Under the pieces are notes generated by a model. The model was given only the letters and a program-made list of their open reading frames with translations. It was not told the origin of the DNA and ran no database searches. Below, piece by piece: positions 8,477-19,598 of a stretch of 64,000 nt of DNA. Location of the stretch: positions 124,001 through 188,000 of the forward strand of contig NZ_RCWY01000003.1 in NCBI RefSeq assembly GCF_003688625.1, written 5' to 3'. Position numbers and translations under genes: made by a program. Origin of the DNA: Sphingomonas sp. PP-CE-3A-406. GTDB taxonomy: Bacteria; Pseudomonadota; Alphaproteobacteria; Sphingomonadales; Sphingomonadaceae. The number at the start of each line of letters is the position of its first letter. Within the stretch, counting starts at the first letter, position 1.

Positions 8477-8610
8477 CGTACGCCTCGTCTTTGGCAGGAC
8501 GCTGTCGCCAGGTCTCGGTGCGTCTCGCAGGCCACATCCGAGGTACCTCGAGATTTGGCGGGGTCCCGCTTAGTCCGCAAATGTACGTCGATGAATGCCT
8601 GCGAAGAGCG

Positions 8611-9495
8611 TTACCAGAGCACGCCCTTGTCGGGCGTCAGCGGCTCGGGCGCTGGATCGCCGATCGCCTGAAGCAGGTCGATCTCGATCGTCCGGCACAT
8701 CGCGTTCAGCGGCACGTCGTGGATCGTGTCGGCGAACGGATCGACCAGATCATCGCCGATCTGCAGCACGGCGAGGAACATCAGTCCGGCGATGGTCGAA
8801 CCGACCGGCGTCGCATAGCCGAGCGTCTCGACCAGGCCGATCGGCAGCAGCACGCAGAACAGCCGCGTGAACAGGCTCGGGAAGAAGCGGTATTGATTGG
8901 GCAGCGGCGTGTTCTTGATCCGCTCCATGCCGCCCTGCGCGTTGGCAATATCGACGAGAATGGACTCGAACTGCATCTGCTGGATGGTGTCGATCCAGCC
9001 GTTGCGGCGCGCGATGTCGATCCGGCGGCCCGTGCCGTCGAGCAGGCCGTTGGCGATATTGGTGCGCTCTAGCGCGAACGATGCCTCCTCCTTCGACAGG
9101 AAGCGCAGCACCTCGGGCGGTGCGGGCTGTTTGCGCAACTGGCAGCGCAGCGCATTCACATAGGCGATCTGGCGGAGCACGATGGTCCGCTTCATGTCGT
9201 GGCCCTCGGGCTCGGGCAGCATGTTGCGCGCCATACGCGCGAGGTTGCGCGAGGCGTTGATCATCAGGCCCCAAAGACCACGGCTTTCCCACCAGCGCTG
9301 ATACGCCGAGTTATCGCGAAAGCCGAGGAACAGCGCGAGTGCGGTACCGAACAGCGTCAGGGGCAGCGCGGGCGCGTGGAACGGCAGGACGTAATAGGTG
9401 ATCGTGACGATCACATCCCAGACGAACAGGCCGAGCAGCGGGCGCCAGACTTCGCTCAGGATCTGACTGAAGCGCGGTGTTGCAGTGACGATCAA
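8611..9495 (-). CDS. bestrophin-like (RFP-TM/UPF0187) anion channel protein
   Basis: A 294-residue protein. The N-terminus MIVTATPRFSQILSEVWRP and the hallmark FLGFRDNSAYQRWWESRGLW are typical of bacterial bestrophin homologues, as is GLMINASRNLARM. Four membrane segments are predicted: two near residues 20-60 and two near 205-245 (VLLPIGLVETLGYATPVGST). Characterised bacterial homologues form pentameric ion channels; the selectivity of this one cannot be read from sequence. It is monocistronic, 67 bp from folP. Confidence 0.85.
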   Translation of the reverse strand: MIVTATPRFSQILSEVWRPLLGLFVWDVIVTITYYVLPFHAPALPLTLFGTALALFLGFRDNSAYQRWWESRGLWGLMINASRNLARMARNMLPEPEGHDMKRTIVLRQIAYVNALRCQLRKQPAPPEVLRFLSKEEASFALERTNIANGLLDGTGRRIDIARRNGWIDTIQQMQFESILVDIANAQGGMERIKNTPLPNQYRFFPSLFTRLFCVLLPIGLVETLGYATPVGSTIAGLMFLAVLQIGDDLVDPFADTIHDVPLNAMCRTIEIDLLQAIGDPAPEPLTPDKGVLW

Positions 9496-9562
9496 ACGAA
9501 AGCTCCCTTGTTTACAGGGCTTTTAATGCGCGAACTGGCGTTTCGCTGCAATGCAGCGACGA

Positions 9563-10621
9563 TCAGCCGCCTGCGAGCGATTGATCGCGCAGGCCGCGCC
9601 AGATCTTCACTGCCTGCACCGTTTCGGCGACGTCGTGGACGCGGAGAATCTGGACGCCCGCTTCCGCCCCTTTCAGCGCCAGCGCGAGCGAACCGGCGAG
9701 GCGCTGGTCGACCGGCGCTTCGTTCGAGAGCGCGCCGATCAAGCGCTTGCGACTCGCGCCGAGCATGATCGGGCAGCCGAGACCGTGGAAGATCGCCAGG
9801 CCGTTGAGCAGCGCGAGGTTCTCGGCGAGCGTCTTGCCGAAGCCGATGCCGGGGTCGACGATAATGCGCGACCGGTCGACACCACCCGCGACGACCGCGG
9901 CGATGCGGGTTTCGAGCCAGTCGAAGACATCGGTCAGGACGTTGGTGTAGCCACCATCGCCGTGTCCGCCTTTCTTGGGGTCGGGCGAGTGCATCAGGAC
10001 GACGGGGCAGCCGCTTTTTGCGACGACGTCCAGCGCGCGATCGTCCCAGAGGAGCGCGGCGACGTCGTTGACGATGTGCGCGCCGGCGGCGAGCGTCGCC
10101 TCCATGACGGCGGCCTTGCGGGTGTCGACCGAGACGATCGCACCGGCGCGCGCGAGGCGTTCGACGACGGGGACGAGCCGCGCGATCTCGTCGCCTTCCC
10201 ATACCGCGGGCGCGCCGGGGCGGGTGGACTCGCCGCCGACATCGATCAGCGTCGCGCCTGCGACGGCCATGTCGATGCCGGCCGCGGCGGCGGCGGCGGG
10301 GTCGTCGACATGCTTGCCGCCGTCGGAGAAGCTGTCGGGGGTGACGTTGAGAATGCCGGCGACGATCGGCTGGTCGAAGCGGAGCGTGCGTTCGCCGAGG
10401 TTGAGCGGTGCGCGGGGGGTGGTGATGGCGGCGTGGAGGTGTGCGGCGCGGTCGCCGAGGGTTGCGACGTCGGCGACGGGGATGCTGCGGCGGTTGCGGG
10501 CTTCGGTCACTTCATAGGCGGCGAACCATTGCAGGCCGCCCGCCAAGCGCGCGACGCTACCGTCTTTGTGGCCGATCGGCGTGTCGACGAACTGGACGGG
10601 GCGGAGGTGGAGACTGGTCAT
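9563..10621 (-). CDS. folP: dihydropteroate synthase
   Basis: A 352-residue enzyme that condenses p-aminobenzoate with 6-hydroxymethyl-7,8-dihydropterin diphosphate in folate synthesis; it is the sulfonamide target. DHPS signatures are GILNVTPDSFSDGGK, LIDVGGESTRPGAP, IVSVDTRK, HIVNDVAAL and IIVDPGIGFGKT. The C-terminal LGASRKRLIGAL motif is present. Compared with ~280-residue homologues there are about 85 extra residues at the N-terminus (VQFVDTPIGHKDGSVARLAG), a feature I associate with sphingomonad and rhodobacterial forms. folK lies elsewhere at 28376. Confidence 0.95.
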   Translation of the reverse strand: MTSLHLRPVQFVDTPIGHKDGSVARLAGGLQWFAAYEVTEARNRRSIPVADVATLGDRAAHLHAAITTPRAPLNLGERTLRFDQPIVAGILNVTPDSFSDGGKHVDDPAAAAAAGIDMAVAGATLIDVGGESTRPGAPAVWEGDEIARLVPVVERLARAGAIVSVDTRKAAVMEATLAAGAHIVNDVAALLWDDRALDVVAKSGCPVVLMHSPDPKKGGHGDGGYTNVLTDVFDWLETRIAAVVAGGVDRSRIIVDPGIGFGKTLAENLALLNGLAIFHGLGCPIMLGASRKRLIGALSNEAPVDQRLAGSLALALKGAEAGVQILRVHDVAETVQAVKIWRGLRDQSLAGG

Positions 10622-10659
10622 GATCCCCTTTTCCTCAAAACCGCTGGCCGTTCAAACTA

Positions 10660-10764
10660 CCGTTCGTCCCGAGTAGGTTTCGAGCTCGTCGAGAAGCCAT
10701 ATCGAAGGACATGTACCTCGATACGAGCCCTCGACTACGCTCGGTCTCTACTCGGCACGAACGG
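10660..10764. repeat. R5 palindromic repeat between folP and ccrM
   Basis: Begins CCGTTCGTCCCGAGTAG and ends CTACTCGGCACGAACGG, with the internal segment CGATACGAGCCCTCGA. It resembles the copies at 20646, 21770 and 57222. It may form a large hairpin in the ccrM 3' region. Confidence 0.8.
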
Positions 10765-10772
10765 AACTTTGC

Positions 10773-11924
<1,152 letters not shown>

Positions 11925-11954
11925 TTATCGACGCCCATAGCGGCGGAATTGCCC

Positions 11955-12090
11955 GACTCCGTCAAGCAAACATTCGTTAACGGCGTTTCGGTGCGATTCC
12001 GTCGCTGCGACCAAACGAGTCTTCGTTGCCCAGATGTTGAGTCGTGGGAGACTCGCGGCTCAAGCCCTTGGGGTGTGGCGCGAAAGACTC
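11955..12090 (-). promoter_or_regulatory. cluster of six GANTC sites upstream of ccrM
   Basis: GANTC occurs at 11955-11959 (GACTC), 11995-11999 (GATTC), 12017-12021 (GAGTC), 12039-12043 (GAGTC), 12050-12054 (GACTC) and 12086-12090 (GACTC). That is six in 136 bp, where one per several hundred bases is expected in DNA this G+C-rich. The cluster fills the ccrM upstream region; the last site overlaps the rnhB stop codon. In Caulobacter, GANTC sites in the ccrM leader affect its expression, so a similar feedback is inferred. Confidence 0.6.
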
Positions 12091-12718
12091 AGCTCGTCGT
12101 TTCCTGTGCGAAAAGTCCCTCGCGCGCTAGATAGGCGGCGGCGACGGGCGCGAAACTGCGGCGGTGAATCGGCGTGGGGCCGTGTTCGCGGAGCGCCTTC
12201 ATGTGGTGCGCGCAGCCGTAACCCTTGTTCGAATGCCAGTTATACTCGGGATGCACGTCCGCCGCGGCGATCATGATGAGGTCGCGCGTGTGTTTGGCGA
12301 CGATCGAGGCGGCGGCGATCGACAGCGACTTCGCGTCGCCGCCGACGAGCGGCGTGGCGGGGTAGGTCCAGCGGGGCAAGCGGTTGCCGTCGACGAGGAC
12401 GTGGCCGGGGGCCTGGCCGAGTTCGATCGCCAGCGCGTCGACGGCGAGGGTCATTGCCTTCATCGTCGCCCAGTAGATGTTGAGCGTGTCGATCTCTTCG
12501 GGCTGGACGATGCCGATGCCGACGATCGCGCAGCCTTTGAGGCGGGCGCAAAGCCGTTCGCGCTCGGAGGCGGAGAGCTTCTTCGAATCGTCGATGCCGC
12601 GCGGGACGCCTTTTGCAGGAAGAATTACCGCCGCGGCCACCACGGGCCCTGCAAGAGGGCCCCGCCCTGCCTCATCAACACCGGCGACCGGGCCAATGCA
12701 GAGCTTTTCGTGTTTCAT
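12089..12718 (-). CDS. rnhB: ribonuclease HII
   Basis: A 209-residue enzyme that cleaves the RNA strand of RNA-DNA hybrids and removes single ribonucleotides from DNA. The acidic active site is visible: VAGVDEAGRGPLAGPVVAAA (first Asp-Glu), the DDSKKLS motif, LVDGNRLP, and SIAAASIVAKHTRD. The C-terminus has the family motif HMKALREHGPTPIHRRSF. Its ATG at 12718 overlaps the thiD stop (ATGA); an in-frame ATG at 12727 is an alternative. It probably forms a unit with thiD. Confidence 0.94.
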   Translation of the reverse strand: MKHEKLCIGPVAGVDEAGRGPLAGPVVAAAVILPAKGVPRGIDDSKKLSASERERLCARLKGCAIVGIGIVQPEEIDTLNIYWATMKAMTLAVDALAIELGQAPGHVLVDGNRLPRWTYPATPLVGGDAKSLSIAAASIVAKHTRDLIMIAAADVHPEYNWHSNKGYGCAHHMKALREHGPTPIHRRSFAPVAAAYLAREGLFAQETTS

Positions 12719-13575
12719 GCCGGGCATTGGCGGTCTTTCCACTGGTCGAACGGGCTGGTGCCGAGGGCGTGCCCCATCGGGCCGTGCCCTGCGCCAAGCC
12801 CTGGCGCGCTGGCAAGTGCGGCGCGGACGAACGCGATGGCGCGCTCGATTGCGGCGTCGAGCGGCAGGCCTTGGGCGAGGCCGGTGGCGATGCCGCTGGC
12901 GAGCGTGCAGCCGGTGCCGTGCGCGTGGCGGGTTTCGATGCGGGGGTTGGTCCAGCGTCTTTCGCCGGCGTCGGTGACGAGGCGGTCGGTGACGGAGGGG
13001 CCTTCGGCGTGGCCGCCTTTTATGAGGATGGCCGGGCCGAGTGCGCGGATCGCGGCTTCCCCGCCGAGGGCTGCGAGTTCGGGGAGGTTGGGGGTTACGA
13101 GCGTGGCGATCCGCATGAGGCGAGTGAAGGCGGCGATGGTGTCGCTGTCCGCGAGAACGGAGCCGCTGGTTGCGATCATCACGGGGTCGAAAACGATGGG
13201 GATGCTTGAACTTTGAGGACAGCCCGCCCCCCCTTGTTCTCCCGCGAAGGCGGGAGTCCAGTCTGGGCTCCCGCCTTCGCGGGAGAACAAGGAGGTCAGG
13301 TAGTCGGCGACGGCATTGGCGGTTTCCGCGGAACCGATCATGCCGATCTTCACGGCGTCGACGCCGATGTCCGAGACGACCGAGTCGATCTGCGCGAGGA
13401 CCATGTCGGTCGGGATCTTGTGGACTGCCTGCACGCCTAGCGTGTTCTGGGCGGTGATCGCCGTTACCGCGGTCATCGTGTGGCCGCCGAGCATGGTGAC
13501 GGTCTTGATATCCGCCTGGATGCCGGCGCCGCCGCCTGAATCGGAGCCGGCTATTATGAGAACCCGCGGCGTCAT
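12715..13575 (-). CDS. thiD: hydroxymethylpyrimidine/phosphomethylpyrimidine kinase with repeat-encoded insert
   Basis: A 286-residue ribokinase-family enzyme that phosphorylates HMP twice to HMP-PP for thiamine synthesis. Markers are LIIAGSDSGGGAGIQADIK, VTAITAQNTLGVQAVH, VFDPVMIATSG, LVTPNLPEL, ILIKGGHAEG and the catalytic HGTGCTLAS near residue 236. Between AVADYLTSL and IPIVFDPVM about 30 residues (~95-124) are translated from an R2 palindromic repeat (FSREGGSPDWTPAFAGEQGG) and have no counterpart in the family. The frame is intact, so the enzyme may tolerate it on a surface loop. It precedes rnhB; thiC is far away at 37016. Confidence 0.93.
   Translation of the reverse strand: MTPRVLIIAGSDSGGGAGIQADIKTVTMLGGHTMTAVTAITAQNTLGVQAVHKIPTDMVLAQIDSVVSDIGVDAVKIGMIGSAETANAVADYLTSLFSREGGSPDWTPAFAGEQGGAGCPQSSSIPIVFDPVMIATSGSVLADSDTIAAFTRLMRIATLVTPNLPELAALGGEAAIRALGPAILIKGGHAEGPSVTDRLVTDAGERRWTNPRIETRHAHGTGCTLASGIATGLAQGLPLDAAIERAIAFVRAALASAPGLGAGHGPMGHALGTSPFDQWKDRQCPA
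13233..13292. repeat. R2 palindromic repeat inside thiD
   Basis: Arms TTGTTCTCCCGCGAAGGCGG and CCGCCTTCGCGGGAGAACAA surround a short GAGTCCAGTCTGGG centre. Almost the same sequence is intergenic at 49404 and 51775. Here it is read in frame as part of thiD. Confidence 0.9.
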
Positions 13576-13906
13576 AAATCGTCCGAGATCGGGGCGAAGT
13601 GCACGAAGTGCAGACGCTGGCGCGGGTCTGCACTTTGCCTGAGGCGGGGTTGGACTGGGGATGCCGGACTGGGGTTGGCGCGGTTGGCGGTCATGGGATC
13701 GGCTATGGCATGATCGGTCGGATGTAGGACAGGGGTATGCCCCCCTTCGCCACCCCGGCGGAGGCCGGGGCCCAGTTGGGGGACGTTGCCGACTGAGGGT
13801 TGCGATCTGTTACCTGGACCTTTCCAACTGGGCCCCGGCCTCCGCCGGGGTGGTAGAAGGGGTTGGGGTGGTAGAAGGGGTTGGGTGGCGCTTACCCGAA
13901 CCGCGC
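13576..13906. other. intergenic stretch holding an R1 repeat
   Basis: About 330 bp between thiD and the DUF1272 gene. Apart from the R1 repeat at 13750-13853 and a short direct duplication of GTGGTAGAAGGGGTTGGG just after it (about 13850-13885), I see no gene or RNA. The stretch probably includes the thiD-rnhB promoter. Confidence 0.5.
13750..13853 (-). repeat. R1 palindromic doublet repeat
   Basis: 104 bp. Arms CCACCCCGGCGGAGGCCGGG and CCGGCCTCCGCCGGGGTGG enclose a 48-nt core read here in inverted orientation (ends GGACCTTTCC). It is one of seven copies in the window. Confidence 0.9.
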
Positions 13907-14122
13907 TTAGTGCCGCCGCGCGCCTGCCGGCTTTTGCGGTGGCGCCTCGCCCAGCCTTGTCGGCCGGTCGAGCAGTTCGCCACCGCAGTTGGGACACCGC
14001 TCGTCGAGCGCGTCGGCGCACTCCGCGCAGAACGTGCATTCGAACGAGCAGATGAACGCGCCGGGTGCATCGGCGGGCAAGTCGGTCGCGCAGCGTTCGC
14101 AGGTGGGGCGCATCTCCAGCAT
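13907..14122 (-). CDS. DUF1272 cysteine-rich protein
   Basis: A 71-residue protein of the DUF1272 family. Nine cysteines suggest two zinc-binding knuckles: CERC near residue 8, then CSFECTFCAEC and CPNCGGEL. Members are small and of unknown biochemical role. Its ATG overlaps the glmM stop codon (TGATG), so it is probably translated with glmM. The tail after residue 55 is basic and Pro-rich. Confidence 0.85.
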   Translation of the reverse strand: MLEMRPTCERCATDLPADAPGAFICSFECTFCAECADALDERCPNCGGELLDRPTRLGEAPPQKPAGARRH

Positions 14123-15462
14123 CAGGCGGCCGCCTTCCGTACGGCGTCGCAGATCCGATCGACGACCTGTTCGACCTGGGCGAGATCGTCGCCCTCCGCC
14201 ATCACGCGGATCACCGGTTCGGTGCCCGACGGGCGGATGACGAGCCGGCCCTTGCCGGCGAGTTCGGCCTCCGCCTCGGCAATCACCGCCTTCACCGCGT
14301 CGTGATCGAGCGGCTTGCCGCCCGCGAAGCGGACGTTCTTGAGCAGCTGCGGCAAGGGCTCGAAGCGGTGGAGCACTTCGCTGGCGGGGGCGCCCGAGCG
14401 CTTGACCTCGGCGAGGATCTGGAGCGCCGCGACGAGGCCGTCGCCGGTCGTCGCATAGTCGCTGAGGATGATGTGGCCCGACTGTTCGCCGCCGACATTA
14501 TAGCCGCTGGAGCGCATCTTCTCAAGCACATGGCGGTCGCCGACCGCGGTGCGGACGAGGCCCAGCCCTTGCGCGGCGAGATGGCGTTCGAGGCCGAGGT
14601 TGGACATCACCGTCGCGACAAGGCCACCGCCGGCGAGCCGGCCCTGGCGCGCCCAGCTGGCCGCGATCGTCGCCATCAGCTGGTCGCCGTCGACGATCGT
14701 GCCGGTCTCGTCGACCACGATCAGACGATCCGCGTCGCCGTCGAGCGCGATGCCGATGTCCGCGCCGCTGGCGACCACCGTCTCGGCAAGCGCCTGCGGG
14801 GCGGTCGAGCCGACGCCGTCGTTGATGTTGATGCCGTTGGGCGTGACGCCGATCGCGACGACGTCCGCGCCGAGTTCCCACAAGGCCGACGGGGCGACCT
14901 TGTAGGCGGCACCGTTCGCGCAATCGAGCACCACGCGCATCCCGTCGAGGCGGAGATTCTCGGGGAAGGTCGACTTGGCGAAATGGATGTACCGGCCCTG
15001 CGCGTCCTCGATCCGGCGCGCGCGGCCGATCTGGTCGGAGGGGACGAGCGGGATGTCACCGTCGATCAGCGCCTCGATCGCCGCCTCGGCCTCGTCGGAC
15101 AGCTTGTAGCCGTCGGGGCCGAACAGCTTGATGCCGTTATCCGCGTACGGATTATGGCTGGCGGAGATCATCACGCCGATGTCGGCGCGCATCGACTGGG
15201 TGAGCATAGCCACCGCCGGCGTCGGCATCGGACCGACCATGACGACGTCCATGCCGACGCTGGTAAAGCCCGCGACCAACGCCGATTCGAGCATGTAGCC
15301 CGACAGCCGCGTGTCCTTGCCGATGACGACGCGGTGGCGGTGATCGCCGCGCTGGAAATACGCGCCGGCGGCCATGCCGACCTTCATCGCCATTGCCGCA
15401 GTCATCGGCGAGACGTTGGTGGCACCACGAATGCCGTCGGTGCCGAAATATTTTCTTGCCAT
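14122..15462 (-). CDS. glmM: phosphoglucosamine mutase
   Basis: A 446-residue alpha-D-phosphohexomutase that converts glucosamine-6-phosphate to glucosamine-1-phosphate for UDP-GlcNAc, feeding peptidoglycan and lipid A. It begins [16 protein letters not shown]. The active-site phosphoserine loop is [13 protein letters not shown] (Ser102), the Mg-binding loop is ALDGDADR, the sugar loop is GGEQSGHI, and the phosphate-binding motif is [15 protein letters not shown]. The length is standard. A DUF1272 gene follows with overlapping codons. Confidence 0.96.
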   Translation of the reverse strand: MARKYFGTDGIRGATNVSPMTAAMAMKVGMAAGAYFQRGDHRHRVVIGKDTRLSGYMLESALVAGFTSVGMDVVMVGPMPTPAVAMLTQSMRADIGVMISASHNPYADNGIKLFGPDGYKLSDEAEAAIEALIDGDIPLVPSDQIGRARRIEDAQGRYIHFAKSTFPENLRLDGMRVVLDCANGAAYKVAPSALWELGADVVAIGVTPNGININDGVGSTAPQALAETVVASGADIGIALDGDADRLIVVDETGTIVDGDQLMATIAASWARQGRLAGGGLVATVMSNLGLERHLAAQGLGLVRTAVGDRHVLEKMRSSGYNVGGEQSGHIILSDYATTGDGLVAALQILAEVKRSGAPASEVLHRFEPLPQLLKNVRFAGGKPLDHDAVKAVIAEAEAELAGKGRLVIRPSGTEPVIRVMAEGDDLAQVEQVVDRICDAVRKAAA

Positions 15463-15531
15463 CGCGCGTGCTTTCCGTCCCGTATCGGTGTCCGATCCGT
15501 TTGATAGCGCGGTACATCACGAAGGGCGAGC

Positions 15532-16777
15532 ATGTCGCAGACTACACGGATTCTCGCCGCCCTGATCGGCGGCATCGCGATCGGCATCGCCGCGGCGGCG
15601 TGGTCGCCGGCGAATGCGATCGCGGCGACGGCGGTGACCCAGCCGATCGGCTCGGCATGGCTGCACGGGTTGCAGATGGTGATCGTACCGCTGGTCGTCG
15701 GGCTGCTCGTGACCGGCATCGGCGCGACCACCGAGGCGGCGCGCGCCGGACGGATCACCGTGCGCGCGATGGTGATGATCGTCGTCATCCTGTGGAGCAC
15801 GACGATCATGTCGGCGCTGGTCATGCCGTTGATCCTCGACGCCTTCCCACTGCCGCACGCGTTAGGCTCCGCGTTGCGTGCCGCACTGACGGGTGCTGCG
15901 CCGGTCGGGCCGGTGCCGGGGATCGGCGCGTTCTTCGATACGATCGTGCCGACAAACATCGTCGCGGCCGCGTCCAGCGACTCGTTCCTGCCGCTCACCG
16001 TCTTCGCGCTGACGTTCGCGTTCGCCGTGACGAAGCTGCCCGACGATCGTCGCCGCGTGCTGACCGGGTTCTTCCAGGCGGTCGTCGACGCGCTGTTGAT
16101 CATCATCACATGGGTGCTGAAGCTGGCGCCAATCGGCATCTTCGCGCTCGCCTACGGGGTTGGCGCGCGCACCGGGACGGCGGCGTTCGGCGCGCTGCTG
16201 CACTATATCGTCTGCGTCTCGGCGATCGGCTTCATCGTCCTGCTGTCCGCCTACCCGATCGGGATGATCGGCGGGCGGGTCGGCTTCGGCCGGTTCGCGC
16301 GTGCGGTCGCGCCGGCGCAGGCGGTGGCGATCAGCACGCAGTCGTCGCTCGCCTCGCTACCGGCGATGTTGAAGGCCTCGACCGATCTCGGCGCGTCGCC
16401 CGCCACCGCCGGGATCGTCCTGCCGCTGTCGGTCGCGGTGTTCCGCGCCACCAGCCCGGCGATGAACCTGGCGGTCGCGCTGTACGTCGCGCATTGGCTC
16501 GGGCTGCCGATCGGGCCGGGGCAGATGGCGGCGGGCGTGGCGACCGCGGCGATCACGACGATGGGGTCGATCTCGCTGCCCGGTACGATCAGCTTCGTCG
16601 CGTCGGTCGCGCCGGTGGCGCTGGCGATGGGCATCCCGCTCGAGGTGCTGGGTCTGCTCATCGCGGTCGAGACCATACCCGACCTGTTTCGGACCGTCGG
16701 GAACGTGACGATGGACACCGCCGTTACCATCTCCGTCGCAGCGCGGTCCGATCGCGTCGGCGCTCAGGAGAACACCC

Positions 16778-16803
<26 letters not shown>
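15532..16803 (+). CDS. dicarboxylate/amino acid:cation symporter
   Basis: A 423-residue inner-membrane transporter of the DAACS (SLC1-like) family with about eight membrane segments and two hairpin loops. The Ser-rich re-entrant loop is present as [15 protein letters not shown] (about residue 265), followed by the NMDGT-equivalent region [20 protein letters not shown], where the canonical Asn-Met-Asp-Gly-Thr is replaced. It probably takes up C4-dicarboxylates or acidic amino acids with Na+ or H+; the substrate is uncertain because of that divergence. The last 26 bp overlap the aldo/keto reductase gene, so the two are likely co-transcribed. Confidence 0.88.
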
Positions 16804-17770
<967 letters not shown>

Positions 17771-17773
17771 CTG

Positions 17774-17880
17774 CTCCCCTCCCGCCTGCGGGAGGGGTCG
17801 GGGGAGGGGCGTGCCTCATTGGCCGCACGCCGGTACGTACGTCGCGCCCTCCCCTAACCCCTCCCGCAAGCGGGAGGGGA
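17774..17880. repeat. R6 palindromic repeat
   Basis: Starts CTCCCCTCCCGCCTGCGGGA and ends CTCCCGCAAGCGGGAGGGGA, with the internal sequence CGGTACGTACGTCG shared with 57452-57558. It lies between the convergent aldo/keto reductase and POT genes. Confidence 0.85.
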
Positions 17881-17888
17881 ATTTTGCG

Positions 17889-19490
17889 TCAGCCTCGCGG
17901 CACCTGTTCGCCGCGGGTGTCGAGGCCGGCAGCGCCCGGCTCGCCGAGTTCGTTCTGGCCGGCCATCGCGTGATCGACCGCGCCCATCTGATCGAGATGC
18001 ATCAGCTTGGTCACGAACGGCGCGAGCACCAGCACGACCACGCCGACGCCGATCGCGAACCAGCCGATCCGGCCGTAGACTTCGAGCACCCGCCCGACGC
18101 CAGCCCCCTCGCCGCCGGTCGCCTGCGCGATCAGGCCGGCGAGGAAATTGCCGCCTGCGGTCGCCAGGAACCAAGTGCCCATCATCAACCCGGTCATGCT
18201 CGGCACCGACAGCCGCGTCATCGACGACAGACCGATCGGCGAGAAGCAGAGCTCGGCCATCGAGTGCAGCATATAGAGCAGCACGACGAAGATCGCCGGG
18301 GTAAGCCCCTGTGCCGGCGCACCGAGCGTCAGCACGAAGAAGCCTGCGCCGACCAGGATCAGGCCGATGCCGAACTTGAACGGTGCGCTCGGCTCGAACC
18401 CGGCCTTGCCGAGCCTGGTCCAGAGCGCCGCGAACACCGGCGCCAGCGTGATGATGAAGAACGGGTTGACCGACTGGAACACCGAGGCCGGGATAGTCCA
18501 GCCGAACACGACGCGGTCGACCGACTGGTCGGTGTAGAGGTTGAGCGACGAGCCGGTCTGCTCGAACAGCGCCCAGAACAGCGGCGCCAGCGCGATCAGG
18601 AACAGCGCCGCGAAGATCCGGTCGCGGTCGACGCGCGGCAGCTTCGCCACCGCGGTCCATAGGATGTAGCCGACCGTGACGAGCGACGCGACGATCAGCG
18701 CGGTGCCGACCACGCCTTGGCTGCGCACCAGCCACCACGAGACAGCGACGCCGACGATCCCGCCGAGATAGATCAGCCATTCGATCGACAGCCCGGCAAC
18801 CGGCTTCGACGCGAGCACGGCGGCGTCGGGCGCTTCGCCGACACCGTGCAGTTCGCGCTGAAACAGGATGAACATGACCAGCCCGAGCGCCATGCCGATG
18901 CCCGCGGCGCCGAAACCGTACGACCAGCCGACCGTCTCGCCGAGGATGCCGACCGCGATCGGGCCGACGAACGCGCCGGTGTTGATCCCCATGTAGAAGA
19001 TCGAGAACGCCCCGTCGCGCCGCATGTCCTCGCGCGCGTAGAGCTTGCCGACGAGCACCGAGATGTTCGCCTTCAGGAAGCCGGTGCCGACGATGATGAA
19101 GGCAAGACCGAGATAGAAGCCGTTGAGGGCAGCGCCCTGCACACCCTGCGGCGCCTCGACGATCGCCAGCAGCAGATGGCCCAGCGTGATGAAGATGCCG
19201 CCCGCGAGCACCGCTTTGCGCGGCCCCAGGAAGCGGTCGGATAGATAGCCGCCGATGATCGGCGTGATGTACACCATCGAGGTATACGCGCCGTAGATCG
19301 CGTAGGACGGCTCATCGCCGAACAGGAAATGCTTGGTGAGATACAGCACCAGGATCGCGCGCATGCCGTAGAACGAAAAGCGCTCCCACAGCTCGACGAA
19401 GAACAGCATGAACAGCCCGCGCGGGTGCCCGAAAAACGTCTTCGCATCGGCAGGAACGCCGCTGCCCCTGATCGCGTGGGGGTTGGCCAT
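17889..19490 (-). CDS. POT-family proton-dependent oligopeptide transporter
   Basis: A 533-residue MFS transporter with 12-14 membrane segments. The POT hallmark FVELWERFSFYGMRAILVLY (ExxERFxYYG-type) is in helix 1, and GGYLSDRFLGPRKAVLAGG in the helix 2-3 loop. The C-terminal PTR2-type region includes CFSPIGLSSMTRLS. It imports di- and tripeptides with protons. I start at the ATG at 19490 (MANPHAIRG) rather than the longer frame to 19553, because the extra residues are Arg/Ser-rich and family members begin near this point. Confidence 0.93.
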   Translation of the reverse strand: MANPHAIRGSGVPADAKTFFGHPRGLFMLFFVELWERFSFYGMRAILVLYLTKHFLFGDEPSYAIYGAYTSMVYITPIIGGYLSDRFLGPRKAVLAGGIFITLGHLLLAIVEAPQGVQGAALNGFYLGLAFIIVGTGFLKANISVLVGKLYAREDMRRDGAFSIFYMGINTGAFVGPIAVGILGETVGWSYGFGAAGIGMALGLVMFILFQRELHGVGEAPDAAVLASKPVAGLSIEWLIYLGGIVGVAVSWWLVRSQGVVGTALIVASLVTVGYILWTAVAKLPRVDRDRIFAALFLIALAPLFWALFEQTGSSLNLYTDQSVDRVVFGWTIPASVFQSVNPFFIITLAPVFAALWTRLGKAGFEPSAPFKFGIGLILVGAGFFVLTLGAPAQGLTPAIFVVLLYMLHSMAELCFSPIGLSSMTRLSVPSMTGLMMGTWFLATAGGNFLAGLIAQATGGEGAGVGRVLEVYGRIGWFAIGVGVVVLVLAPFVTKLMHLDQMGAVDHAMAGQNELGEPGAAGLDTRGEQVPRG

Positions 19491-19598
19491 GTGGTGATGA
19501 AGCTCCTTGGTGCGCCGCTGACGGGCGCTCGATCGCGCGCAACTTAACGACAAAGCCCGGACTGTAAATATCGCACATCAGGGCCTATCTGCCGGGAC

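Noticed and set aside
11960..11990. CtrA box (TTAA-N7-TTAA) upstream of ccrM
   Set aside because: A single TTAAC half-site is present on the minus strand, but the second half is TTGC, so the match is too weak to call.
12089..13633. 514-codon frame covering rnhB and antisense-shifted thiD
   Set aside because: Only the last 210 codons read as RNase HII. The upstream part is Arg/Pro-rich and lies in another frame of thiD, which is clearly the real gene there.
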